DNA of 64,000 nt from Nocardioides sp. W7 (GTDB taxonomy: Bacteria > Actinomycetota > Actinomycetes > Propionibacteriales > Nocardioidaceae), in assembly GCF_022919075.1 (NCBI RefSeq), contig NZ_CP095078.1:124001-188000 (forward strand). The letters are read 5' to 3'. The notes beneath the pieces are model-generated. The model saw only the letters and a list, made by a program, of their open reading frames with translations, searched no databases and was not told the origin of the DNA. The position numbers were made by a program, and so were the translations under genes. This document shows, piece by piece, positions 7,993 through 16,016 of the stretch (positions within the stretch are counted from its first letter, which is position 1; each line of letters opens with the position of its first letter).

Positions 7993-8049
7993 CGACCCGT
8001 CACTTTCTCGGCACCTTTCGCGGCGTGTCGCGGCGGGATCGACGGGTCG
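7993..8049 (+). repeat. 57-bp palindromic element, copy A
   Basis: One of three copies in the window. It begins CGACCCGTCA and ends with GACGGGTCG, giving terminal inverted repeats of 9 bp, with a conserved core CTCGGC...GCGTGTCGCG. It is exactly 57 bases long. It lies in the cutC upstream gap, 27 bases from the oppositely oriented copy B. The form is that of a REP-like or miniature palindromic element. Confidence 0.75.
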
Positions 8050-8076
8050 CTGAGCGGACGCCGTACGACGCCCCAC

Positions 8077-8133
8077 CGATCCGTCACTGTTGCGACGGCA
8101 CACCGCAGAAAACGCCGAGAATGTGACGGGTCG
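8077..8133 (-). repeat. 57-bp palindromic element, copy B (inverted)
   Basis: Reverse-complement copy of the element at 7993-8049, again 57 bases, starting CGACCCGTCACATTCTCGGC when read on the minus strand. Together A and B make a large inverted pair of about 140 bases that could form a cruciform. The right half of this copy has diverged more than in copies A and C. Confidence 0.72.
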
Positions 8134-8156
8134 GCCCGCCTGAGCATGGCACCCGC

Positions 8157-8456
8157 TCAGGGCGCCTCCCGGCCGATCTCGCGGGCAGCCAGGACCAGCG
8201 CCCGCTGGACCAGGCGGACGCCCTCCGGGCCCAGCGCCTGTGGGTCGCGCCACACGTCGTCCCAACCGAGCAGGCCACGGCCGACCCGGTCGGCGATCGC
8301 GCGCTCCCCCACGTCGACCGACGCCGCGCCCGCCTCCGCGAGGGCGACCTGCACCGCCAGGTCGACGGGCGCCTCGCGCGAGACGACCGCGGCCCGCTCG
8401 GTGGCCGCGGCGGCATGGGTCAGGGCCGTCTCGACCGCCGTGCGAGACGCGCTCAC
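8157..8456 (-). CDS. Hypothetical protein, third gene of a WXG100-like cassette
   Basis: A 99-residue, alanine-rich, helical protein (ALTHAAAATERAAVVSREAPVDLAVQVALAEAG ending VQRALVLAAREIGREAP). No known domain is recognised. Its start overlaps the stop of the 247-residue gene by four bases, so it is translationally coupled to it. In such cassettes the third gene can be an immunity protein, chaperone or accessory protein; nothing in the sequence decides this. No TM or signal peptide. Confidence 0.6.
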   Translation of the reverse strand: MSASRTAVETALTHAAAATERAAVVSREAPVDLAVQVALAEAGAASVDVGERAIADRVGRGLLGWDDVWRDPQALGPEGVRLVQRALVLAAREIGREAP

Positions 8457-9196
8457 GAGCGCACCAGCGACGGGAGGTCGCGGAAGAGCCCCAGGCGGTG
8501 CCGCTGCTCCTCGACCCAGTCGACGACCACGTCGCGGAGCTCGCGCAGGTGGTCGATCAGCTCCAGGACCCGTCGTACGTCGTCGATGATGTCGGTGACG
8601 GCGTCCAGCCCCTTCAGCAGCAGTTCCCCCGCGAACGCCGCCCAGCCGCCGGGGCCGGCGATCTTCGACAGGAGCCGCCGCCCGAGACGGACCAGGGTCT
8701 TGCCGAGCTCGACGACCAGCCGCTCGACCTCGATGCCGATCCGCTCGGAGACCTTCGCGATCTCCTCGAACACGATCGCACCGAGCCGCACCGTCTCGCC
8801 GATGCCCCGGGCGGCGAGGCCGAAGGCGTTGACGCGGAGGAGGTACGCCGCGGCCGCCTGGCCGTGCCAGGCCGGGTCGACGGCGAGCGAGATCCGCAGG
8901 ATGTTGTCGCCCCAGGCGTGCAGGGCGTCGCGGACGTCGACGCAGGCTGCGGCATTGCGCTGGATGGTCGCGTAGTCGCCGGTGAGCGGCAGGATCAGCA
9001 GCGACTCCAGGCTCTCCTCGGGCAGTCGCGGCAGCCCGGCGCCGACGTGGTTGAGGGCGTCGATGCCGTGGTTGACCACGTCGCGCATGGTCGTGAACGC
9101 GTCGTCCCAGGCGGTGAAGGTGGCGTCGTGGGTGAGCTGGGCCTGGCCCTTGTCGGGCGCCTCCAGCGGGATCCGGTCCAGGGTCGGCAGCGGCAT
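8453..9196 (-). CDS. Putative type VII secretion substrate (helical, WXG/LXG-like)
   Basis: A 247-residue helical protein. The N-terminal half (TAWDDAFTTMRDVVNHGIDALNHVGAGLP, then WGDNILRISLAVDPAWHGQAAAAY) has the amphipathic helix-turn-helix character of WXG100-like proteins, with a W..G turn in AWHGQA. A hydrophobic middle (LAARGIGETVRLGAIVFEEIAKV) and a charged C-terminal helix follow. It is one base from the preceding gene and overlaps the next. No catalytic motif is evident. The type VII link is inferred from helical pattern and cassette layout; no ESX core gene is in the window. Confidence 0.6.
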   Translation of the reverse strand: MPLPTLDRIPLEAPDKGQAQLTHDATFTAWDDAFTTMRDVVNHGIDALNHVGAGLPRLPEESLESLLILPLTGDYATIQRNAAACVDVRDALHAWGDNILRISLAVDPAWHGQAAAAYLLRVNAFGLAARGIGETVRLGAIVFEEIAKVSERIGIEVERLVVELGKTLVRLGRRLLSKIAGPGGWAAFAGELLLKGLDAVTDIIDDVRRVLELIDHLRELRDVVVDWVEEQRHRLGLFRDLPSLVRS

Positions 9197-9197
9197 C

Positions 9198-9554
9198 TCA
9201 GGCCACCCCGCCCAGGGCCCGGGAGATCGCGGCGCTGGCCTCGACGGCGCGCGCGTCGGAGCCAGCCAGCTCGCGCTCGGCGATCACGACCCCGGTCCGG
9301 ACGTCGGCCCAGGACTCGGCGAACTCGTCCCCCATCCGGCCGAAGGCCGTCCCGATCACCTCCATGGCCTCGGCCAGCGGCCGGAGCAGGCACACGGGAC
9401 TCGGCTCGAAGCCGGCCCGGTTGGCCACCCAGGTCGTCGCGTGCGCCACGATCCGGTCGGCCTGCTCGGCCACCTCGTCCATCACCAGCGGCAGCCGCTG
9501 CAGGTCGGCCCACCGCTCCACGAACACCTCTGCACCTGCGTCGTTCCCACCCAT
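9198..9554 (-). CDS. Small WXG100-like/ESX-associated protein
   Basis: A 118-residue helical protein. The start is set at ATG 9554, which has GGAGG seven bases upstream. The sequence GAEVFVERWADLQRLPLVMDEVAEQADRIV and a turn near WVANRAGF, then MEVIGTAFGRMGDEFAESWADVRTG, looks like the small ESX-type partner proteins of actinobacteria. It is the first gene of a three-gene minus-strand cassette with 1-base and overlapping junctions. The function is probably pairing with the next gene product; this is inferred. Confidence 0.6.
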   Translation of the reverse strand: MGGNDAGAEVFVERWADLQRLPLVMDEVAEQADRIVAHATTWVANRAGFEPSPVCLLRPLAEAMEVIGTAFGRMGDEFAESWADVRTGVVIAERELAGSDARAVEASAAISRALGGVA

Positions 9555-9647
9555 CCTCGGCCTCCGAGCCCCGCGGCCACCCGACGCGGCCGGTGCCCGA
9601 TGCGTGCCCGGCCGGGTCGCTCTTTGAAACCCGAGCACAATGGGGCT

Positions 9648-9989
9648 GTGGACAACGCGTTGCTGTTCGATGCGCGGGCTCGGGTGCTCGCGGACCTGTC
9701 AGCCCGGGGTCAGGCGACGGCGGCGGCGGTCAGTGCCCTCGAGGACGCCGTCTCCGCCCGGAAGTGGTGGGCCGAGCAGTGGCCCGAGGGCGAGGTGTAC
9801 GTCGCCGGGCTGGTCGCCCAGGACGTCCAGGACGCCCTGTTCGAGTCGGCCGGCCGGTGGCCCGTGTGCTCGATCTGTGAGGACGGACCGGTGCACACCC
9901 TCTACATCCAGCCCGACCTCGGCGGACCGGACCCGGTCTGGGTGTGCGAGGAGACCGGCGAGCCGGTCGCGGCTCTCGGGAAGCTGTAG
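9648..9989 (+). CDS. Hypothetical protein with CxxC motif
   Basis: A 113-residue soluble protein starting at GTG 9648, preceded by a purine-rich GGGG. The N-terminal half is helical (VLADLSARGQATAAAVSALEDAV, WWAEQWPEG). The C-terminal half holds CSICEDGPVHTLYIQPDLGGPDPVWVCEETGEPV. The CxxC plus a later cysteine resembles a degenerate zinc ribbon. Divergent from the WXG-like cassette and convergent with the regulator at 9995 (5-base gap). No family was recognised. Confidence 0.6.
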   Translation: MDNALLFDARARVLADLSARGQATAAAVSALEDAVSARKWWAEQWPEGEVYVAGLVAQDVQDALFESAGRWPVCSICEDGPVHTLYIQPDLGGPDPVWVCEETGEPVAALGKL

Positions 9990-9994
9990 GGCGC

Positions 9995-10741
9995 TCAGCC
10001 GTCCTGGCCGAGCTGCACCCACAGGGTGAACCGGTCCGAGCGGTAGACCGTGCGGGAGACCTCGACGATCTTGTCGCCGGCGATCGCCCGGCGCGAGTGC
10101 CGCAGGACCGCGGTCCCGGGCTCGATCTCGAGGAGGGCGCACTCCTCGGGGTTGCCCGCGTCGGCGTTGATGGAGTCCTCGGCCCACGACGGACGCAGGC
10201 CGCGCGACTCGAGGGCGTCGTACAGGCTGGTGGGCATGCCGCCCTGCAGGAAGCCGGGCAGCAGCACCTCGTTGAGGTAGGCGTCCTCCAGGCACATCGG
10301 GACGCCGTCGGCGCGGCGCAGCCGGCGCCAGTGGATGACCGCGTCGCCCTCGGTGAGGCTGAGCGCCCGGGCGACGCCGGGGCCGGCCTGCTCGCGCCGG
10401 GCGAGGAGGGTCTGCGACTCGGCGAGCATGCCGCGGCGCGCCATCTCCTCGGTGTAGCTGGTGATCCGGCTGGCGGTACGACGCGGCCGCGCGACGAAGG
10501 TGCCGCGACCGGGGATCCGCTCCAGCAGGCCCTCGACGACCAGGGCGTCCATCGCTTGGCGCACCGTCATCCGGGCGACGCCGAAGCGGTGCACCAGCTC
10601 ACGCTCGGACGGAGCGGGCGATCCAGGGGCGCTACCGGTCACCAGGGATCGGACGTACTCACGCACCTGTACGTGCTTGAGCGAGCGCCCGTCCGGAACC
10701 AGTACTTCCTCCACAAGCGCGAGGGTAGATGGACTAGACAC
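9995..10741 (-). CDS. GntR family (HutC subfamily) transcriptional regulator
   Basis: A 248-residue regulator. The N-terminal winged helix contains the GntR signature PSERELVHRFGVARMTVRQAMDALVVEGLLERIPGRGTFVA (residues about 43-83). The C-terminal UTRA domain has TSYTEEMARRGMLAES, WRRLRRADGVPMCLEDAYL and the late LEIEPGTAVLRHSRRAI. The UTRA domain binds small effectors such as sugars or histidine derivatives. The target is not obvious: the flanking genes are the CxxC protein and the ABC exporter. GTG start. Confidence 0.88.
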   Translation of the reverse strand: MSSPSTLALVEEVLVPDGRSLKHVQVREYVRSLVTGSAPGSPAPSERELVHRFGVARMTVRQAMDALVVEGLLERIPGRGTFVARPRRTASRITSYTEEMARRGMLAESQTLLARREQAGPGVARALSLTEGDAVIHWRRLRRADGVPMCLEDAYLNEVLLPGFLQGGMPTSLYDALESRGLRPSWAEDSINADAGNPEECALLEIEPGTAVLRHSRRAIAGDKIVEVSRTVYRSDRFTLWVQLGQDG

Positions 10742-10770
10742 CCTCCGTCAGCCAAATCCCGGATCTGCCC

Positions 10771-10836
10771 GGCCGATCGCGAGCGAAGCGAGCCTGATCG
10801 GCCGAACCAACAGCCCGGCGAGCGAAGCGAGCCGGC
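10771..10836. repeat. Two GCGAGCGAAGCGAGC repeats in small hairpins, probable terminator
   Basis: The 15-mer GCGAGCGAAGCGAGC occurs at 10779-10793 and 10818-10832. The first is flanked by a perfect inverted repeat GGCCGATC/GATCGGCC (10771-10778 and 10796-10803). The second is enclosed by GCCCGGC/GCCGGC. They sit just after the stop of the ABC permease, so they could terminate that transcript. No U-tract follows. Confidence 0.5.
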
Positions 10837-10838
10837 AG

Positions 10839-13382
10839 CTATTCGGTCGCGATCGCCCGCAGTACGTCGAGCCGGGCGGCCCGCCGGGCGGGGAGCACCG
10901 CGGCGAGCACGCCGATCGCCACCGAGAGGCCCAGGAAGACCGCGAGCTGGCCCGCCGGGACGCTGATCACCTCCAGGCCCTCGTCGCGCAGCGCGTACAT
11001 CAGCACGATGCCGAAGAACACCCCCAGCAGCACGCCCAGCACGGCACCGAGCACGGAGATGACCACCGACTCGAGGGTGATCATCCAGCGCAGCTGGCGG
11101 CGCGAGAGCCCGATCGCGCGCAGCAGCCCGACCTCGCGGGTGCGCTCGATGACGGAGAGGGCGAGGGTGTTGACGATGCCGAGCACGGCGATCACCAGGG
11201 CCAGGGCGAGCAGTGCGAAGATCAGCAGCACGAACTGGTCGATCGGCTCGCGCTGCTCCTCGGCGAACTCGACCTGGTTCTTGACCGTGACGATCGGCAG
11301 GTCGGCGATCGCCTCCTCCAGCCGCTGCCCGACCCCGGTCGCGGACTCGTCGACATCGATGATCAGCGCGTTGTCCTTGTCCTGCGCGCCCGTCGCCAGG
11401 AGCGTCTCGACCGTGGTGACGACCGGGAAGAACAGCACCGGGTTGTCCTCGTAGATGCCGACGACCTCCCAGCGCTGCTCACCGGTGGGCATCTCGATCT
11501 CCAGGTCGTCACCGACCTCGAGTCCCTCGTCGTCGGCGAAGGTCTCCTGCAGCAGCACGGTGTCGTCGCGCAACGCGGTGACGTCACCGGCGGCGGCCCG
11601 GAGCTCGAGGAACTCGGCGCCGTCGGCGTCGATGCCGACCAGACCCTGCGGCGAGCCGTCGATCGTGCCGCCGGTGTAGCGCTGGCGGACCACCCGGACG
11701 ACGCCCTCGACCGCCGAGAGCCGTTCGGCGACCTCGGGCGAGAACGACCCGGCGACCACGTTGCTCACGACGAAGTCGCCGACGAAGTTCTCCTCGATGG
11801 ACTTGTCGACCGAGGCCTTGGCGGAGTCGCCGACGATCGCCATCGTGCAGGCCAGGGCGAGGCCGATCATCAGCGCGGAGGCCGTCGCGGTCGTACGACG
11901 GGGGTTGCGCAGGGAGTTCTGGCCGGCGAGGTTGCCGACGGTCCCGAACAGCCGGGCGAAGACCGTGCGGGCCAGCGCGAGGAACGGTCGGCTGATGACC
12001 GGGCTCGCGGCCGCGACGCCGAGCAGGATCGCGAGTACGCCGGCGCCGACGAACCAGCCGCCGTGCGGCACCTCGACGATGTCGCCGAGGCCGGCGAAGA
12101 GCGAGGCCAGGCCGGCGGCGACGAGCACCACCCCCACCTGGAGGCGGCGCTGGATGGTCGACTCCGGCAGCACGATGTCGTCGCGCAGCGCCTGCACCGG
12201 CGCGATCCGGGTGGTGCGCAGCGCCGGGAGCAGTGCGGCGGCCATGGTGACCACCACCCCGATGGCGTACGCCGCCACGACGGTCCGCGGCGCGAAGATC
12301 AGCGGCTGACCGGACAGGTCGAGCCCGACCTGGGCGAAGACGGCGCGCAGCCCGATCGCGAGCAGCACCCCGAGCCCCAGCCCCAGGGTCGCCCCGAGCA
12401 GGCCGAGCACCAGCGCCTCGAGCTGGACCGAGCCGAGCACCTGCCGTTTGGAGGCGCCCAGGGCGCGCAGCAGCGCGAGCTCGCGGCTGCGCTGGGCGAC
12501 CAGGATCGAGAACGTGTTGACGATCAGGAAGGCGCCGACGACCAGGGCGATGCCGGCGAAGACCAGCAGGAAGGTGGTGAGGAACGAGATCGCCTCGAGC
12601 AGGTCGGAGGCCGCCTCGTCGGCGGCGTCGTCGCCGGTGACCGCCTCCAGCCCGTCGGGCAGCTCGGCCTCGACCCGCTCGCGCAGGTCCTCCTGGGAGA
12701 CCCCGTCCCCGGCGGTGACCCAGAGGTCGGAGTAGGCGTCCGCGCCGGCCAGGAAGAGGTCCTGGGCGGTCACGGTGTCGAAGACGGCCAGCGTCGCCCC
12801 GTTGAGAGAGCCGCCCTCCGGGAAGCCGGCGATCCCGACCAGGGTGGGCGCCAGGGTCGCGGTGGCGCCCGCGGTGTTGAGCGAGACGGCGTCGCCCAGC
12901 CCGTAGCCGGCCTTCTCGGCCGTGCTCTCGTCGAGCACGACCTCCCCGCCGCCGGCGGGCTCGCGGCCCTCGGTGATGACGAGGCCCTCGAGACCGTGTC
13001 CGGCCGGGGCGCCGGTCCAGTTCGACCCCAGTGACGGCGGACCGAAGCCGCCGACGACCTTGTCGTCGGTGTCGAGCACGACGACGTTCATCGCCGAGAC
13101 GTTGCCGTCGACGCGCTCGGCGCCCTCGACCTGTGCCAGCCGGTCGACGAGGTCCGCCGGGACCGTCTGCGTGGACAGGTCGCCCATCGCCGTCATCGCG
13201 CCCTCGGGTCGGACGACGACGTCGCCGACCGTCGAGGCGAACAGCGCCGTGAAGCTGCGGTTCAGGGTGTCGGAGAAGACCAGCGTCCCCGCGACGAACG
13301 CGACTCCGAGCACGATGGCGAACGTGCTCATCAGCAGGCGCACCTTGCGCCCGAGGAGGCTCTTGAGGGCGGCGCGGAGCAT
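10839..13382 (-). CDS. ABC transporter permease, two FtsX domains
   Basis: An 847-residue membrane protein of the MacB/LolCE type. It opens with a basic segment and TM1 (LLMSTFAIVLGVAFVAGTLVFSDTLN). A large extracellular MacB_PCD-like domain follows, then three TM helices with the FtsX signature (AQRSRELALLRALGASKRQVLGSV). A second unit of the same kind follows, with the C-terminal signature IERTREVGLLRAIGLSRRQLRWM. It works with the ATPase encoded 12 bases upstream to move a hydrophobic or peptide substrate across or out of the membrane. The substrate is unknown. Length is typical for actinobacterial double-FtsX permeases. Confidence 0.9.
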   Translation of the reverse strand: MLRAALKSLLGRKVRLLMSTFAIVLGVAFVAGTLVFSDTLNRSFTALFASTVGDVVVRPEGAMTAMGDLSTQTVPADLVDRLAQVEGAERVDGNVSAMNVVVLDTDDKVVGGFGPPSLGSNWTGAPAGHGLEGLVITEGREPAGGGEVVLDESTAEKAGYGLGDAVSLNTAGATATLAPTLVGIAGFPEGGSLNGATLAVFDTVTAQDLFLAGADAYSDLWVTAGDGVSQEDLRERVEAELPDGLEAVTGDDAADEAASDLLEAISFLTTFLLVFAGIALVVGAFLIVNTFSILVAQRSRELALLRALGASKRQVLGSVQLEALVLGLLGATLGLGLGVLLAIGLRAVFAQVGLDLSGQPLIFAPRTVVAAYAIGVVVTMAAALLPALRTTRIAPVQALRDDIVLPESTIQRRLQVGVVLVAAGLASLFAGLGDIVEVPHGGWFVGAGVLAILLGVAAASPVISRPFLALARTVFARLFGTVGNLAGQNSLRNPRRTTATASALMIGLALACTMAIVGDSAKASVDKSIEENFVGDFVVSNVVAGSFSPEVAERLSAVEGVVRVVRQRYTGGTIDGSPQGLVGIDADGAEFLELRAAAGDVTALRDDTVLLQETFADDEGLEVGDDLEIEMPTGEQRWEVVGIYEDNPVLFFPVVTTVETLLATGAQDKDNALIIDVDESATGVGQRLEEAIADLPIVTVKNQVEFAEEQREPIDQFVLLIFALLALALVIAVLGIVNTLALSVIERTREVGLLRAIGLSRRQLRWMITLESVVISVLGAVLGVLLGVFFGIVLMYALRDEGLEVISVPAGQLAVFLGLSVAIGVLAAVLPARRAARLDVLRAIATE

Positions 13383-13394
13383 CGGCCCGGTCCC

Positions 13395-14138
13395 CTACGC
13401 CGTCATCCGGGTCATGACGTCGAGGACCTGCTCGCGAGTCGGCGAGCGCAGCTCGTCGACGACCCGGCCGTCGGCGAGGAAGACGACCCGGTCGGTGTAC
13501 GACGCCGCCACCGGGTCGTGGGTCACCATCACGATCGTCTGGCCCAGCTCGGCGCTGCGGCGCAGCAGCTCCAGCACCTCGGCACCCGAGCGCGAGTCGA
13601 GGTTGCCGGTCGGCTCGTCGGCGAAGACGATCTGCGGCCGGCTGACCAGGGCCCGCGCGACCGCGACCCGCTGCTGCTGGCCGCCCGAGAGCTCGTTGGG
13701 CTTGTGGCGCAGCCGGTCGCGGATGCCGACGGTGTCCACGACCGCGGCGTACCACTCCGGATCGGGCTTGCGGCCCGCGATGGCCAGCGGGAGCAGGAGG
13801 TTCTCCTCGGCGCTGAGCGTCGGCACCAGGTTGAAGGACTGGAAGACGAAGCCGATCTCGTCGCGGCGCAGCCGGGTCAGCGCCTTGTCGTCGAGGCTGC
13901 TGAGCTCCTGGTCGCCGACGAAGACCTGACCGCTGTCGGCGGTGTCGAGAGCCGCCAGGCAGTGCATCAGGGTGGACTTGCCGGAGCCGCTCGGCCCCAT
14001 CACCGCGGTGAACTCGCCCGCGTGGATGTCGACCGTGACGTCGTCGAGGGCCCGCACCTGCGCCTGCCCGGTGCCGTAGGTCTTGGTGAGGTTGCGGACC
14101 CGGCAGGCGATCGTCGGAGTCTCGGGGGCGGCGGTCAT
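13395..14138 (-). CDS. ABC transporter ATP-binding protein (MacB/LolD type)
   Basis: A 247-residue ATPase. Walker A is GPSGSGKST. Others are the Q-loop region VFQSFNLVPTLSAEENLLLP, the signature LSGGQQQRVAVARAL, Walker B IVFADEPTGNLD, and the H-loop in VMVTHDP. The QSFNL and PTGNLDS features place it in the LolD/MacB group, which pairs with FtsX-type permeases. ATG 14138 was chosen: an upstream extension has no family similarity and would run into the divergent alkB region. It is the first gene of a two-gene operon. Confidence 0.92.
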   Translation of the reverse strand: MTAAPETPTIACRVRNLTKTYGTGQAQVRALDDVTVDIHAGEFTAVMGPSGSGKSTLMHCLAALDTADSGQVFVGDQELSSLDDKALTRLRRDEIGFVFQSFNLVPTLSAEENLLLPLAIAGRKPDPEWYAAVVDTVGIRDRLRHKPNELSGGQQQRVAVARALVSRPQIVFADEPTGNLDSRSGAEVLELLRRSAELGQTIVMVTHDPVAASYTDRVVFLADGRVVDELRSPTREQVLDVMTRMTA

Positions 14139-14216
14139 GACCAGATGCTCGCGTGTCCCACCGACAGTGCGCCACCGGGTTGACCCCGAGCGGTCCCTGA
14201 GCTCACCCCTCGCGTA

Positions 14217-14232
14217 TCGAAAGTCTGTTCGA
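14217..14232. promoter_or_regulatory. LexA (SOS) box
   Basis: TCGAAAGTCTGTTCGA matches the actinobacterial SOS box TCGAACnnnnGTTCGA at 11 of 12 defined positions. It sits inside a longer perfect inverted repeat, CGTATCGAA/TTCGATACG (14213-14221 and 14228-14236). The alkB start is 12 bases downstream of the box. TACGAT at 14233-14238 would suit a -10 element of a leaderless transcript. Confidence 0.7.
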
Positions 14233-14244
14233 TACGATCGGATC

Positions 14245-14859
14245 ATGGACTTCCAGAGCTCGCTGTTCCAGGCGGCCCCCGCCGGGGTCACCGACTTCTC
14301 CCGCCTGGAGCGCCGCGAGCTGTCCCGCGGCGCGTGGGTCGACGTCCTGCCCGCCTGGGTCCCGGACGCCGACGACGTGTTCGCGCGGCTGGTCGCCGAC
14401 GTACCGTGGCGCGCCGAGCGCCGCCAGATGTACGACCGCGTCGTCGACGTACCCCGGCTCGTGCACACCTACCTGATCGGCGACCCGCTCCCCCACCCCG
14501 GGCTGGACGAGGCGCGCGACGCGCTCAGCGAGCACTACCTGTCCGAGCTGGGCGAGCCGTTCCGGACAGCGGGATGCTGCTACTACCGCGACGGCCGCGA
14601 CAGCGTCGCCTGGCACGGCGACACCATCGGCCGCGGCAAGACCCACGACACGATGGTCGCGATCGTCTCCCTCGGCGACCCCCGCAAGCTGCACCTTCGG
14701 CCCCGCAACGGCGGCGACGCGGTCGTGGTCGAGATGGCCCACGGCGACCTGGTCGTGATGGGCGGGTCCTGCCAGCGCACCTGGGAGCACGCCGTACCCA
14801 AGGTCGCCCATGCCGGTCCGCGGGTCTCGGTGCAGTTCCGGCCGCTCAACGTGTTCTGA
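14245..14859 (+). CDS. alkB: AlkB-type alpha-ketoglutarate-dependent DNA repair dioxygenase
   Basis: A 204-residue Fe(II)/2-oxoglutarate dioxygenase. The iron ligands are His124 and Asp126 (WHGDTIG) and His182 (EHAVPK). The 2-oxoglutarate-binding arginines are in GPRVSVQFRP (193 and 199). AlkB removes methyl lesions such as 1-methyladenine and 3-methylcytosine by oxidative demethylation. Length matches bacterial AlkB homologues. The ATG is only 12 bases after a LexA-type box with no strong ribosome binding site, which suggests an SOS-controlled, perhaps leaderless, gene. It is divergent from the ABC exporter operon. Confidence 0.9.
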   Translation: MDFQSSLFQAAPAGVTDFSRLERRELSRGAWVDVLPAWVPDADDVFARLVADVPWRAERRQMYDRVVDVPRLVHTYLIGDPLPHPGLDEARDALSEHYLSELGEPFRTAGCCYYRDGRDSVAWHGDTIGRGKTHDTMVAIVSLGDPRKLHLRPRNGGDAVVVEMAHGDLVVMGGSCQRTWEHAVPKVAHAGPRVSVQFRPLNVF

Positions 14860-14866
14860 GCCGCCC

Positions 14867-14892
14867 CGTCGCCCGAGCTCGCTCGGGCGACG
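14867..14892. terminator. Hairpin after alkB
   Basis: A perfect 11-bp inverted repeat, CGTCGCCCGAG/CTCGGGCGACG, with a four-base loop (CTCG), begins eight bases after the alkB stop. GC-rich terminators without a U-tract are common in actinobacteria. Confidence 0.6.
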
Positions 14893-14924
14893 AGGAAGCG
14901 GCCAGGTCGAGTAGCCGCGCGACC

Positions 14925-15064
14925 GACGTATCGAGGTCGCGACCGGTGTATCGAGACCGAGCACCGGGGTCTCGATACGCTCGCTGGCGCTCGCTACTCG
15001 ACCAACGAAGCCTGGGCTCGCAATTCGACCAACGAGGCCTGGCGCTCGCTACTCGACCAGCGAG
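14925..15064. repeat. Dispersed tctcgatacg/actcgacca repeat block
   Basis: The gap before the aldo/keto reductase holds repeated short units. GTATCGAG and TATCGAGAC occur near 14936-14957. GGTCTCGATACGCTCGCTGG begins near 14969. GCTCGCTACTCGACCA occurs near 14990 and again near 15048, with AATTCGACCAACGA between. Related pieces recur at 32112-32182 and 40198-40265. No coding sequence is supported here. Confidence 0.6.
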
Positions 15065-15103
15065 GGCGGCGGCGAGTTTGGCCCGCCGTAGTTGGCTGGG
15101 CAG

Positions 15104-15979
15104 GTGACCACCACCCCCACCGACAACCTCGCGGCCGCCAGCGGCACCTTCACCCTGGGCGGCGACCTGCCCGTCGTACGCCTCGGGTACGGCGCGATGC
15201 AGCTGACCGGGCCCGGCGTCTGGGGCCCGCCCCGCGACCACGCCGAGGCCGTCGCCGTCGTACGCCGGGCCGTCGAGCTCGGCATCACCTTCATCGACAC
15301 CGCCGACTCCTACGGCCCGTTCTACTCCGAGGAGGTGATCCGCGAGGCGCTGCACCCGTACGCCGACGACGTCGTGGTCGCCACCAAGGCCGGGCTGCTG
15401 CGCACCGGACCGGACGTCTGGGTCCCCTGTGGCCGCCCGGAGTACCTGCGCCAGCAGGTGGAGACCAGCCTGCGCCGCCTCGGCCTGGAGCGGATCGACC
15501 TGTTCCAGCTGCACCGGATCGACCCGACCGTCCCGCTGGCCGACCAGGTCGGCGAGCTCGCGACACTGCGCGAGGAGGGCAAGCTCCGCCACCTCGGCCT
15601 CTCCGAGGTCGACGTGGCGCAGCTGCAGGCGGCCCAGGAGGTCGCGCCGATCGTGTCGGTGCAGAACCTCTACAACCTCGCGAACCGGTCCGCCGAGGCA
15701 CTGCTCGACCACTGCGAGGCCGAGGGCATCGCGTTCATCCCGTGGTTCCCGCTCGCGACGGGGGCTCTGTCGAAGGACGACGGACCGCTCGCCGATGCCG
15801 CCCGCGAGCATGGCGCGACGCCGTCCCAGCTGGCCCTGGCCTGGCTGCTGCGGCGCTCTCCGGTGATGCTGCCGATCCCCGGCACCTCCAAGGTCGCCCA
15901 CCTGGAGTCCAACACCGCCGCCGCCGGCCTCGAGCTGAGCGACGCGGAGTTCGAGCGTCTCTCCGCCGCCGTCGGCTGA
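15104..15979 (+). CDS. Aldo/keto reductase
   Basis: A 291-residue NADPH-dependent TIM-barrel oxidoreductase. Catalytic tetrad residues are visible. The aspartate is in [10 protein letters not shown], the tyrosine in [10 protein letters not shown], the lysine in VVATKAG and the histidine in LFQLHRID. The C-terminal coenzyme site is [18 protein letters not shown] 15104 is preferred over a TTG four codons upstream. A strong hairpin follows the stop. Substrate unknown; it resembles the YdbC/pyridoxal reductase-like group. Confidence 0.9.
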   Translation: MTTTPTDNLAAASGTFTLGGDLPVVRLGYGAMQLTGPGVWGPPRDHAEAVAVVRRAVELGITFIDTADSYGPFYSEEVIREALHPYADDVVVATKAGLLRTGPDVWVPCGRPEYLRQQVETSLRRLGLERIDLFQLHRIDPTVPLADQVGELATLREEGKLRHLGLSEVDVAQLQAAQEVAPIVSVQNLYNLANRSAEALLDHCEAEGIAFIPWFPLATGALSKDDGPLADAAREHGATPSQLALAWLLRRSPVMLPIPGTSKVAHLESNTAAAGLELSDAEFERLSAAVG

Positions 15980-15984
15980 GCGTG

Positions 15985-16016
15985 TGCTCCCCGGTGCCGG
16001 CGGGCACCGGGGAGCA
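15985..16016. terminator. 14-bp perfect hairpin overlapping the next gene's ribosome binding site
   Basis: TGCTCCCCGGTGCC (15985-15998) and GGCACCGGGGAGCA (16003-16016) form a perfect 14-bp stem with a GGCG loop. It begins five bases after the reductase stop. It ends on the A of the ATG of the LapA-like gene, so the GGGGAG ribosome binding site lies inside the right arm. It may terminate upstream transcripts and also limit read-through translation. Confidence 0.65.

Noticed and set aside
13395..14468. Longer N-terminus for the ABC ATPase
   Set aside because: Residues before ATG 14138 are S/R/T-rich without similarity and would read through the alkB promoter and coding sequence.
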